This document shows, piece after piece, positions 26,983 through 35,212 of a stretch of 64,000 nucleotides of DNA (the stretch's first letter is position 1; every line of letters begins with the position of its first letter). The DNA lies in contig CBDCBG010000006.1 in assembly GCA_965214325.1 (NCBI GenBank), forward strand, positions 2,542,001 through 2,606,000. The letters are read 5' to 3'. Both the position numbers and the translations under genes were made by a program. This DNA comes from JAJEFO01 sp965214325 (GTDB lineage Bacteria; Pseudomonadota; Alphaproteobacteria; Rhodobacterales; Rhodobacteraceae). Under the pieces are notes generated by a model, which was not told the DNA's origin, did no database searches, and saw nothing but the letters and a program-made list of their open reading frames with translations.

Positions 26983-27076
26983 GGTGGCTACCATGGTGAT
27001 ATTGGGCGGCTACCTTGAGTGAAATTACGTGGCTACCATGCGTGAAATTGGGTGGCTACCTTCGTGAAATTTGGCA
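26983..27076. repeat. IS21 copy 1 end next to istA, four imperfect repeats
   Basis: Four units of the type GGTGGCTACC-x-TGGTGATATT/GTGAAATT, inverted relative to 24130-24222. The istA promoter probably lies between here and 26901. Confidence 0.8.
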
Positions 27077-28606
27077 CTCCACCGGCGAGTTCCGCCGTTC
27101 CCGGGCGCCCGCGCGGTCGTCGTCCTCGAACAGGAGCGGCGCGAGGCGCCGGCGCATGTGCCATTCCACGTGCAGGGCCAGCATGCAAAGGAACACGTGC
27201 GCGCGGACGTGGTCGGGGGAGTACACGTAGACCGGACGGATCCGCAGGTCGCTTTTCGCGGTGCGGAACGCGCGCTCCACGCCGGCGAGGCTCTTGTACG
27301 CATCAACCGCTTCGGCCGCGCCCATGGAGGCGGAATCCAGGCTGGTGCGGATGACGTACACGCCGTCGAGCCGCGCCTCCGCCTCGATCCGGTCCTTCCG
27401 CCTGCGCCAGGAGACGCCCCTGTCGGTCACGTCGACTTCCATGTGCTTCCCGACCTTCCGGCGGTTGACGTCCCTGCCCACCCGGCGGTCGATGGCCTCC
27501 CGGCCCTTCAGCCGGCCCGAGCGCACCGACCTCGCGATCGCCGCCAGCGCCTCCTCGGTGGCCTGGAGCAGGGCCGAACGCTTGCGCGCCCGCTCCTGCC
27601 GCAGCCGGGGGTTCATGCAGACCATCAGCCGCTCGCCGGGGAAGTCCGGGCCCGTGACCTCGGCCACCGCGTCGGGAGCCAGGGCCTCGGGCACCAGAGG
27701 GGCCGGGGCGCCGTCCGCGCCCTCCTTCAGGAGCTTGCGGATGTCCTGCGTCTTCAGGGCCGAGATCCAGTCGAGCCCCGCCGGCTCGATGTCCTCGCGG
27801 ATCCGCGCCGTGGTCAGCATCCCCCTGTCGCCCACGAGGGCGATGCGGTCGATGCCGAAGCGCTTTCGGATCCTGTTCACCTGGCTTGCCACCGTGGACG
27901 GGTCCGCGGTGTTTCCGGGGAACACCTCCACCGCGACCGGGCAGCCGTCGGAGGCGCAGAGCATCCCGAACACGATCTGCCGCTTGCCCCTCTTCCCGTC
28001 GCGGCTGTGGCCGAAGGCCGCGAGCGGGCAGCAGGTGCCCTCGAGGTACGAACTGCTCACGTCGTACAGGATGAGCGTTCCGTCCTTCAGGTGCCGGCTG
28101 GCCAGGCTCCTCTCGATCCAGGGCTGGCGCTTCAGCAGCCAGTCGAGCATGTCGAGCACCTCGTTGCCGGCGACGGGGCCGAGCCCGAGCAGGGCGCCGA
28201 GGCTGCTCGTCGCGGTCTCGGGCGACAGCCGCCGGGCGGTGGCGAGCTTGGAATCGGGCGACAGCACCCTCGAGACGACGGCGGCCAGCGCCAGCTGGCG
28301 CTCGCGGCTGCGGGTCCGGTGGAGCATGCGCTCGAGGCCGAGGTCCCGCGCGGTGCCGAGGACGGCGGCGACATGCCCGTGCAGGAGGGAGCGCTCGACC
28401 TGCATGAGGTCGCCGACGTCGCTGACGGCGACGGCGCCCTTGAGCACGGCCCGGAAGCCATCGACGATCTCGGGCGGGAACTTCGAGAGGTTGGCGACGG
28501 TCCTCTTGCGGACCCGCTTTCCCTCCCGCCAAGCCTGGCGGAGGAGGATTGCGGGCTTTCCGGCCTGGTTGGGGACGGATTCGATGTTGAGGGCCATGGC
28601 GGGCAT
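27077..28606 (-). pseudogene. IS1634-type transposase copy 1, N-terminal fragment
   Basis: Reads from MPAMALNIESVPNQ to SPVE, where the IS21 end breaks the frame (adding CQISRR and a stop). DDE features: DGTLILYDVSSSYLEG (first Asp), ALVGDRGMLTTARI (second Asp) and KSLAGVERAFRTAKSDLRIRP (Glu). About 510 of 592 codons remain in this piece, so the copy is inactive. Confidence 0.9.
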
Positions 28607-28835
28607 CCGTCATGGGAACTTCCCGGGCATCATATGCCGACCCGTCCCATGATGTCAAGCGGAAAATCGAAAAAAACTGCGTCCCCGTTCAATCCCCTCG
28701 GAACCGCTCGCCGGATGCGCCGGAATCCACGCCTGCGGGGGTTATGGCAACAGAAATCCATCTACGGGGCCTCAGAACCGCAGATTCCCGTTTCATGTCA
28801 ACGGGTTGCACGCAAAATGACCGTGTGAAGTTCCG

Positions 28836-29548
28836 CTTAATCTTGACCTTCGCCATGCGGATCTTCCGCTCCCCGGCATTGTTCGTGAAGCTGACGTCCG
28901 GGTCGCCCATGAAGCGCAGCACGGACACCTCGTGCTTGACGAGGCGCTCATGGAGGTTGTGTGCATCGGACTTCGCGATCCGGCCGCGTTTTCCTTTCGG
29001 CCGCGGCGGGATGTCGGGCAACTCGTTTCGTGGCCCCCCTGGGTCAGGATGGTCCGGTAGCGCCTGCGCACGGCCGCGCGCCCGTCCTCGGGCAGGGTCT
29101 TGGTGTCGCTCCTGTTGACCCTGTGGCAGGCCTCGCGAAGCAGCCTCTTCATCAGGCGCGCCCAGCGGTAGCCGTTGGAGTCGACGACGAAGGTCAGCTC
29201 CCGCAGGAGGTGAGAGCCACAGAGCTGATGGCTGCACCGGTCGTAGGCGAAGTACGATGCCCAGCAGTCGTGGATCAGGGTGCCTGTGTAGCGGGGGATG
29301 ATGCCGATGTCCTCGATCGCCTCCTTGCCGCGCTTGCGGTGCAGGAACTTCAGGGTCAGGGACCCGTCGGTGACGACATGGAGCCATCGGGTTCTGGCAT
29401 CGACCCGGAAGCCGGTCTGTCGGCATGCAGGGCCGGGCGTTCCAGCAGCTGTGCGATGGCGGCGCGCTCCCATGATGCGAGGGCGTCATGAAGGCGGCGC
29501 ACGTAGCCCAGGCAGGTGGCTTCGGAGAGCCTGAGGCCCGAGATCGCC
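28836..29548 (-). pseudogene. IS66 transposase, central fragment, two frameshifts
   Basis: From the DruA-type IS boundary it reads GLRLSEATCLGYVRRLHDAL and ERPALHAD, then jumps frame near 29422 (GAG reduced to AG) to TGFRVDARTRWLHVVTDGSL and HDCWASYFAY. It jumps again in the G-run near 29036 to RNELPDIPPRPKGKRGR and SFTNNAGERKIRMAKVKIK. These are the catalytic core motifs of DDE_Tnp_IS66. It is cut at 28836 by IS1634. Confidence 0.85.
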
Positions 29549-29720
29549 CAATGGCATTTCTTTTGACCGCAAGGTCTGGCCGGACTTTCTTTCGCTCCCG
29601 CGAGGCCGTTGTTCCATGGCAGTCGGCGCCGGTGCGGATTTTTTGGCACAGGGGGGTTGACACTTCCGCCGGTCCGTGCAATCCAGGCTGCGGGACACTG
29701 CATCTTCCGGAGCGGGAGCG

Positions 29721-31934
29721 ATGGATCCGCGGATCGAGCGCCTTGAGACGACCACCTTTTTCGGCCGCCGCCTGACGCGGCGCCAGATCGCCGACATCCA
29801 GGAGACGGTGGCGCTGCTTCCCAACAACACCCGCAACGAGCTCGCGAAGACGATCTGCGAGCACCTGAACTGGAACACGCCCAAGGGCGACTACCGCGTG
29901 TCGGCCTGCCTCCGCATGCTGGAGCAGCTGGAGGGGTTCGGGATCCTGACGCTTCCGGAGAAGCGGAGCACCGGCTCCGGCGCGCTGCCGCCGATCTGCC
30001 ACACGGCGGCATCGGACCCGCAGCCGGAGATCGCCTGCGAGCTGTCCGCCCTCGAGCCTCTGTCGCTGCACGCCGCGGACGGTCCCGACGAGAAGGCGGA
30101 GTGGAACGAGCTTGTCGACCGCCATCACTGCCTGGGCTGTCCGCGCCCGTTCGGCCCGCACCTGCGCTGGTTCGTCCTGGACCGTGACGGCCGCCGCCTC
30201 GGCTGCCTGCTGTTCGAGGCGGCGTCGCGGACGCTGCCGGCGCGCGACGAATGGATCGGATGGAGCGGACCGGACCGCGAGCGCCGGCTGCACCTGGTGC
30301 TGGGCAATTCCCGCTTCATCGTGTTTCCATGGGTGGCCGTGACGAACCTTGCCTCGCGGGTCCTCGGCATGGCGGCGGCCCGCCTTCCCGGGGAGTGGGA
30401 GCGCCGCCACGGCTGCCGCCCCGTGCTGTGCGAGACGTTCATCGACCCGACGCGCTTCGACGGGGCGTGCTACCGCGCCGCCAACTGGGAGCGCATCGGA
30501 ATGACCGCCGGCCGGAAGTCGGGCCGGCGGGCGAAGCCGGCGAAGGAGATCCTCGTCCTTCCCCTCGGCCGGGACTTCCGCGACGTCCTCCAGGGGCGCG
30601 CGGCTCCGGCACGCTCGCCGCGCCCGCCGCGTCCCGACCGGGACGATCCGCTGGTCGCGGCGTGGCTGCAGGTCGTCGACGCCGCCACGGCGCTGGCCGA
30701 CGCGCACGACCGCCGCTGGATGAAGCGGCGGCGGGTCCTCAACAGCCTCATCGTGATGCTGTTCGTGTTCCGGCTGGTCCTGTCGCGGGGGGAGAAGGGC
30801 TACGCGACCGTGACCGCCGAGCTCTGGGAGCAGTGCCGCAAGCTGGGGATCGCCCTGCCTCAACGCGAGCCGGTGGCCGCCTCGTCGATCTGCAAGGCCC
30901 GGCAAAGGGTGCACGAGGAGCTGTTCCTGGACCTTCACCGCGAGATCCTCCGCCACGGCGGCGAGGGCGGGCGCTGGAAGGGCCGCCGCCCGTTCGCGGT
31001 CGACGGAACGAAGATGAACCTGCCCCGGACGCTGGTCGATGCCGGCTACCCGCTCCCGCACGGCGGCGCCCACTATCCGCAGGGGCTGGTGTCCTGCCTG
31101 TACCGGCTCGACACCAAGGTCCCGGTCGACTTCTCGCTCTCCGCCCGCGCCTGCGAGCGGGCCGCGGCCATGGGCCACCTGCACGCCCTGGAGGCCGGCG
31201 ACGTCGTCGTGTTCGACCGGGGATGCTTCTCGTTCGAGCTCCTGTACGCCGTCATCCGCACGGGCGCCCATCCGGTGTTCCGGCTCCAGCGCAACCGCGT
31301 GGGCGCCTTCAGGGACTTCATGGAGGGCGACCGCACCGAGACCGTCGTCACCGCCGCCCCGGGACCGGACACGCAGCGAGAGCTTGCCGAACGTCGGCCC
31401 GGCGAGCGCTTCGATCCGGTCGACCTCCGGCTGGTCCGCTGCAAGACGGACGGCGACGACTGCCATCTCGTCACGACACTGCTCGATGCCGGCCACGTCT
31501 CCGCCGAGGATCTTGGCCATCTCTGCCATGGACGGTGGGGAATCGAGGAGCTGTACAAGGTCTCGAAGCGAACCATCGCGGTGGACGGGTTCCACGGCCG
31601 GACCGAGCGCGGCGTGCGCCAGGAACTCTACGCCCACTTCAACCTGATCGCCATGACGCGGCTGCTTTCCGGGCATGGCGACGACCTGCTCGCAGACATC
31701 CGCGAGCAGGGAAAGGAACGCCAGGCCGTGAACTTCAGAAACGCGATCGCGATCGTGGCCGCCAACATCGAGGAGATGCTGCTCGCGCAGGCCGAAGCCG
31801 TCGCGCAGGCCGTGACCCGGATGGCCGAGGGAATCCTCAAGGTGCGCGGCCGGCTCCGGCCGGGACGGTCGTATCCCAGGAAATCGATGAAGCCGGTCAG
31901 CAAGTGGACCCGAAGGAGAAAGGCCGCAGCCTGA
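29721..31934 (+). CDS. DUF4338/DruA domain fused to an IS4-type DDE transposase
   Basis: 737 codons from ATG 29721 (MDPRIERLETTTFF, with GGGAG upstream). Residues about 1-285 fit DUF4338 (DruA): GRRLTRRQIADIQE, HHCLGCPRPFGPHLRW, RDEWIGWSGPDRERRL, GNSRFIVFPWVAVTNLASRVL, CETFIDPTRFDGACYRAANW and GMTAGR. From about residue 320 it is a DDE transposase: FAVDGTKMNLP (first Asp), DVVVFDRGCFSFELL (second Asp), and HGRWGIEELYKVSKRT with the R-x3-E-x6-K part of the IS4 signature. DruA is known from the Druantia defence systems. Here it travels inside an IS; its role in the transposase is unknown. Confidence 0.88.
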   Translation: MDPRIERLETTTFFGRRLTRRQIADIQETVALLPNNTRNELAKTICEHLNWNTPKGDYRVSACLRMLEQLEGFGILTLPEKRSTGSGALPPICHTAASDPQPEIACELSALEPLSLHAADGPDEKAEWNELVDRHHCLGCPRPFGPHLRWFVLDRDGRRLGCLLFEAASRTLPARDEWIGWSGPDRERRLHLVLGNSRFIVFPWVAVTNLASRVLGMAAARLPGEWERRHGCRPVLCETFIDPTRFDGACYRAANWERIGMTAGRKSGRRAKPAKEILVLPLGRDFRDVLQGRAAPARSPRPPRPDRDDPLVAAWLQVVDAATALADAHDRRWMKRRRVLNSLIVMLFVFRLVLSRGEKGYATVTAELWEQCRKLGIALPQREPVAASSICKARQRVHEELFLDLHREILRHGGEGGRWKGRRPFAVDGTKMNLPRTLVDAGYPLPHGGAHYPQGLVSCLYRLDTKVPVDFSLSARACERAAAMGHLHALEAGDVVVFDRGCFSFELLYAVIRTGAHPVFRLQRNRVGAFRDFMEGDRTETVVTAAPGPDTQRELAERRPGERFDPVDLRLVRCKTDGDDCHLVTTLLDAGHVSAEDLGHLCHGRWGIEELYKVSKRTIAVDGFHGRTERGVRQELYAHFNLIAMTRLLSGHGDDLLADIREQGKERQAVNFRNAIAIVAANIEEMLLAQAEAVAQAVTRMAEGILKVRGRLRPGRSYPRKSMKPVSKWTRRRKAAA

Positions 31935-31986
31935 AGCCGGAAAATCTCCGGAAAGGCAGGGCCCCCTGCTGCGAAAAGGCGCGACT

Positions 31987-32021
31987 CCTTAAGGAAATGA
32001 CGCCAAATCCTTAAGGAAATG
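31987..32021. repeat. Subterminal direct repeat at the right end of the DruA-type IS
   Basis: CCTTAAGGAAATG occurs twice, at 31987-31999 and 32009-32021, each containing the palindrome CCTTAAGG. The second copy overlaps the terminal inverted repeat. The left end lacks this block. Confidence 0.8.
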
Positions 32022-32027
32022 CCATTG

Positions 32028-32627
32028 CGAGATCGCCTGCACCAGCGCGACGGCCCGGCGCAGCGACAGCATGTGGGCGCCCGGCAGGTTGACGACGAAG
32101 GCCTGGAGGCCGGCGCCGTACTGCAGCGGGCCCGGCATGTCGTCGGGGAACCGGCCCTTGGTGCGGGCCCGGCAGTCCGGGCATTCCTTGACCTCGGCCT
32201 CCACGCGGCGCTCGACGACCTCGAACACGATGTCGTGCAGGACGCGACGTTCCCGGCCGGCGGGGTCGACGCCGGACAGGTCGGCGCCGCATGTGTCGCA
32301 GGCCTCGACGGCGACCGTCTCCTCGACGGTGGTCTTCCGGAGGTTGTCGCCCGTCTGCAGGTTCGGCTTCGCGCCCTTGCCGCTGCTGCCGGCGCGCCGT
32401 GCGGTCCCGTCCCTGTCCGTCTGCGACGGCGGGAGGCTGGAGTTCCTCGATCCCTTGCGGGTCGTCCTTTCCAGCAGGACGGCGATCAGCACGCTCATCA
32501 GCGTGATCAGCATCGCGAACATCGCGTCGGCTTCCGCCGACACCTTGCCGGCCTCGCGCAGCGTCTTGATCCGCGCCTTTGCCGCCTCGAACTCGTCGCG
32601 CAGCGACGCCGCGTTCACCGTCGCCAT
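32028..32627 (-). pseudogene. IS66 transposase, N-terminal fragment
   Basis: Starts MATVNAASLRDEFEAAK with a hydrophobic helix (LITLMSVLIAVLLERTT), SRNSSLPPSQTDRD, and a zinc finger CDTCGADLSG...CPDCRARTKG, typical of IS66 TnpC with a DUF6444-like head. It runs to LSLRRAVALVQAIS, where the DruA-type IS interrupts it. The original gene, summed over three pieces, was about 1.48 kb. Confidence 0.88.
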
Positions 32628-32869
32628 CACCCGGCCTCCATCGCGAGCCGCTCGCCCGGGGGCGTCGCGCGGCAGCGGCGCTGCGCCCTGCGCGTCGACT
32701 GCACGCAGGGCGGGTCGCGGCAGACCGGCTCGCGGCCCTGGAAGTCGAAGCCGGACAGGAAGCGGCGGGCGCAGCCATGGCGGAGCTCGACGGGGCAGTC
32801 CCGTCCGAAGCCGTCGATCGCCCGGCGGTCCAGGCCGATGCCGCGCTGCGCGGGCGGCTTGCGCTTCAT
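32627..32869 (-). CDS. Small Cys-containing protein coupled to the IS66 transposase
   Basis: 80 codons from ATG 32869 (MKRKPPAQRGIGLDRR). The stop overlaps the transposase ATG (TGATG), which implies translational coupling. Five cysteines, including CPVELRHGC and CRDPPC, suggest a metal-binding or disulfide fold. It is not recognisable as IS66 TnpA or TnpB. A longer version from 33022 is possible but has no better start. Confidence 0.5.
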   Translation of the reverse strand: MKRKPPAQRGIGLDRRAIDGFGRDCPVELRHGCARRFLSGFDFQGREPVCRDPPCVQSTRRAQRRCRATPPGERLAMEAG

Positions 32870-33173
32870 GATCGCGCCGCCGCCCAAGCGCGTTTCCAGA
32901 CATGCGGAACGAGGCGGCATGAGGCTCACGATGGCCTGGCAGAGCCCCGTCGTCGCCTTTGACCCGTACCATGCCCCCATCGAGACGGCCCCTCCCCGGA
33001 ACAATCGATCCGCGACCGGCAATGGAATGTCCGCTCTGTGATGTCAAACGCAAATCCTCGACGGGAGGTCGGCAGCGAGAACCGCGCAAGGCGCCGCGGC
33101 AAAAGGCCGGACGCTCGTCCCGAACGCAATCAGGCAAGAAATCCAATGGTCAAGAAGGGGGGCGAGCAGTTAC
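32870..33173. other. IS66 left non-coding end
   Basis: About 300 bases between the small ORF and the terminal GTAACTGCTC. No gene recognised; it likely holds the promoter of the IS66 genes. Confidence 0.5.
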
Positions 33174-33246
33174 GTTTCAACATTGTCGGTTTGCCAGGCA
33201 AGCGTGTCGGGGATCCCGGATGCCATCATCGTGCCCTGGCGCAGGT

Positions 33247-33990
33247 TCATGCGTGCACCCCGGTGATCATGGACACGATTTCATTCCTGTCCGTTTCCGC
33301 CGTCTTCCGGATGCCGATCTGCTCGCCGCACCTCAGGACGCAGATTCGATCCGAGAGGCGGAAGACCTGATCGAGGCTGTGGCTGATGAGCAGGATCGCC
33401 AGATTGCGCACTTTCAGCGAAGCCACCAGTTGCTCCACCTTCGCGGTTTCCGCCACGCCGAGCGCCGCTGTCGGTTCATCCAGCAGGATCAGCTTGCTGG
33501 CCCAACGGGTCGCCCGCGCGATCGCGATCCCCTGACGCTGGCCGCCGCTGAGATTGCGGATCGTGGAATTGGCGGACGGAATTCGCACGTCCAGCTCGTC
33601 CACAAGAAGTTGGCTCTCCCGGCGCATCCGTTCCTTGTCGAGCAGGCCGAAGGGCTTCCTTGTCAATTCGCGGCCGAGAAACATGTTCATGTACACCGTT
33701 TGCTCGTGGGCCAGCGCGAGATCCTGGTAGACTACCTCGATTCCCCGGCTGCGCGCCGAGCTGGCATCAACGAAGGCGACGGATTCGCCATCCAGCCGGA
33801 TATCGCCGGCAGACGGTCGATGAACTCCGGAGATCAGCTTGACGAGTGTCGACTTGCCCGCGCCGTTGTCGCCGACGAGGGCGACGATTTCACCGGAATA
33901 GAGCTCAAGCGAGAAATCCTGGATGGCGATGACACCGCCGAAGGCCTTGCGGATGTTGGCCAGGGACAGGACAGGCGGCGCGTCGGTCAT
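33247..33990 (-). CDS. Sugar ABC transporter ATP-binding protein (FrcA-like, single domain)
   Basis: 247 codons from ATG 33990, overlapping the upstream stop by 4 bases. Walker A GDNGAGKSTLVK, signature LSGGQRQGIAIARA and Walker B LILLDEPTAALGV are intact. It has one nucleotide-binding domain, unlike the duplicated RbsA/XylG, which fits FrcA-type importers. It is the last gene of the ROK-M20-SBP-permease-YhfX-ATPase operon; the IS66 insertion begins 66 bases after its stop. Confidence 0.9.
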   Translation of the reverse strand: MTDAPPVLSLANIRKAFGGVIAIQDFSLELYSGEIVALVGDNGAGKSTLVKLISGVHRPSAGDIRLDGESVAFVDASSARSRGIEVVYQDLALAHEQTVYMNMFLGRELTRKPFGLLDKERMRRESQLLVDELDVRIPSANSTIRNLSGGQRQGIAIARATRWASKLILLDEPTAALGVAETAKVEQLVASLKVRNLAILLISHSLDQVFRLSDRICVLRCGEQIGIRKTAETDRNEIVSMITGVHA

Positions 33991-35198
33991 GGCGAGAGGT
34001 TCCCGGGCCAGGCAACGGCATCGCCGAAGCCGTTCTCTATGGTGGTCACGTGCGGGTTGCCCGTCGAGACCCCGCGCACGCCGACGACCATTGCACGTGT
34101 CGTGAACGCCTGGCCGCGGAAACCGAACACGGCCGTGTCGCCGGACGCAGGCCTTCGCGGACCGGTGGCGTCGATCATGGCATAGTAGTCGATGGCCGAG
34201 TAGTCCGGGATCTCCACGTCGAACAGTGCAGCCGGGTCCGAAGTGGGCTCGGAGGAGACCAGTGCACGGACCTGGTATTTCGGAAAGATCGGGTCGATGT
34301 ACAGCCCGCCGCCGAAGCAATAGGCCTTGCCGGCATGGTGGTGGGAAACTTCCGACAGGTAGAGGACGGCCGGATCCTCAGGCAGGTCATCGACCGCGTG
34401 GAGCGGCGTCGTGCCATGCAGGCCGTTGCCCGGCTCGACCTGCGTGGCTCCGGCCTCGGCCAAGGCGGACAGGACCACCGACGAGGTCGTTCCGGGCGCG
34501 TTGATTTCAACGCTGGCACGGCCGGCGGCGGCCAGCGCCCCTGCAGCGAGGCTCAGCGTCTTCAGGTTCGGCGTCGGCTTTATCTTGCGACTCTCCTGAT
34601 CGAAGAGGAGGGCGGGAAACGTGGTGATCCCGGCAAATCGCGCGCCGTCCAGCGCGTCCAGGCGATCGGCGACACTGATGATCTCGCTGGCCTCGAAGCC
34701 CCCTTCATGCCCGCGGTAGAAGGTGTCGCCTTCGTTCTGGATCCGGGCCATCAGCCTCTGTTCGCGGCAAGCCGGCACGGAGGCCGCTGCAGCCTCCCGC
34801 GCCTTGGCGTCCGAGAAGACGGTCCAGAAGTCCGGCCGGAGCCTGGCGGCGGCAAATGCGGCCTCGCGCGCGGGGATCTGCACCAGATGGCCAAGGTGCC
34901 CGGTTCTCAGCCCTGCGCGGTCGCATGCGACCGCGCAGGGCATGTCGACTGCAACCGAGCGTTCGATCCCGCCTTTCATGACTGCCTCGCAGAATCCCGA
35001 ATGGCGGCCGACCTGCTTGGTCATGGCAAATGTGGTCAGCCCGTGCTTGGCGGCCTCGGTCTGAAAGGATCGGGCGTTTCGCTCCACTGCGTCAAGATCG
35101 AGCACGTAGGCGTTGGCCGGAATCGCGCCCGCTTGGTGCAGGGCCATGGCCGATTCGACGAACTCGGGATTGCGTCGGATGAGAGGATCGAGAAACAT
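33987..35198 (-). CDS. YhfX-like PLP-dependent enzyme (alanine racemase N-terminal fold)
   Basis: 403 codons from MFLDPLIRRNPEF. The barrel domain starts with AYVLDLDAVERNARSF and TFAMTKQVGRHSGF, where the Lys would bind PLP. Later come EINAPGTTSSVVL, PGNGLHGTTPLHA and a C-terminal beta domain with GDTAVFGFRGQAFTTRA. This matches the YhfX family of fold-III PLP enzymes (racemase or lyase type). The substrate is unknown. Its place inside a sugar-type ABC operon with an M20 hydrolase suggests it acts on the imported compound. Confidence 0.75.
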   Translation of the reverse strand: MFLDPLIRRNPEFVESAMALHQAGAIPANAYVLDLDAVERNARSFQTEAAKHGLTTFAMTKQVGRHSGFCEAVMKGGIERSVAVDMPCAVACDRAGLRTGHLGHLVQIPAREAAFAAARLRPDFWTVFSDAKAREAAAASVPACREQRLMARIQNEGDTFYRGHEGGFEASEIISVADRLDALDGARFAGITTFPALLFDQESRKIKPTPNLKTLSLAAGALAAAGRASVEINAPGTTSSVVLSALAEAGATQVEPGNGLHGTTPLHAVDDLPEDPAVLYLSEVSHHHAGKAYCFGGGLYIDPIFPKYQVRALVSSEPTSDPAALFDVEIPDYSAIDYYAMIDATGPRRPASGDTAVFGFRGQAFTTRAMVVGVRGVSTGNPHVTTIENGFGDAVAWPGNLSP

Positions 35199-35212
35199 GT
35201 CCCTGCCCTGTG

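Larger units (their letters stand above)
24130..27076 (-). mobile_element. IS21-family element, copy 1, intact
   Basis: 2947 bp with TG...CA ends (TGCCGAATTTCACC at 24130; GTGAAATTTGGCA ending at 27076). It is flanked by the 9-bp duplication CTCCACCGG at 24121-24129 and 27077-27085, inside the IS1634 transposase gene. Each end has four imperfect repeats, as in IS21. It encodes istA and istB with an overlapping stop/start. Copy 2 begins at 62511 in the same orientation and looks identical over the 1490 bases visible. Confidence 0.93.
23792..28835 (-). mobile_element. IS1634-type element, copy 1, split by IS21
   Basis: The ends are inverted CGGAACTTCA repeats (23792 inward; TGAAGTTCCG ending at 28835), flanked by the 6-bp duplication CTTAAT at 23786-23791 and 28836-28841. 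Taking out the nested IS21 (24130-27076 plus its 9-bp duplication) leaves about 2088 bp, within a few bases of copy 2 at 58512-60603 (2092 bp). It lies inside the IS66 transposase gene beside the IS110 element. Confidence 0.92.
29549..32027 (+). mobile_element. IS4-like element whose transposase carries a DruA (DUF4338) domain
   Basis: 2479 bp. The terminal inverted repeats CAATGGCATTTC (29549-29560) and GAAATGCCATTG (32016-32027) are perfect over 12 bases. The flanks carry the 10-bp duplication CGAGATCGCC (29539-29548 and 32028-32037). Removing the element and one repeat restores the IS66 codons LVQAIS-GLRLSEA. It has a single complete gene at 29721-31934. The right end has a repeated palindromic CCTTAAGG block. 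Everything needed for movement looks intact. Confidence 0.92.
22132..33173 (-). mobile_element. IS66-type element, interrupted by four other ISs
   Basis: The outer ends are inverted and start GTAACTGCTC (22132 inward; its complement GAGCAGTTAC ends at 33173). They are flanked by the same 8-bp duplication GTTTCAAC at 22124-22131 and 33174-33181. GTAA ends and 8-bp duplications are the IS66 rule. After removing IS110 (22320-23785), IS1634 with its nested IS21 (23792-28835) and the DruA-type IS (29549-32027) plus duplicated target bases, about 2.04 kb of IS66 remains. It encodes one small ORF and one broken transposase, so it is dead. Confidence 0.9.

Noticed and set aside
28689..31676. 995-codon open frame on the minus strand across the DruA-type IS and IS66
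   Set aside because: It is antisense to the DruA-DDE gene for most of its length and only the last part is the shifted IS66 frame; it arises from GC-rich codon bias.
29721..31934. A Druantia defence operon
   Set aside because: No DruE helicase or other Druantia gene is nearby, and the DruA domain is fused to a transposase inside an IS.
22132..33173. Composite transposon carrying cargo genes
   Set aside because: All genes inside belong to the nested ISs; no passenger gene is present.
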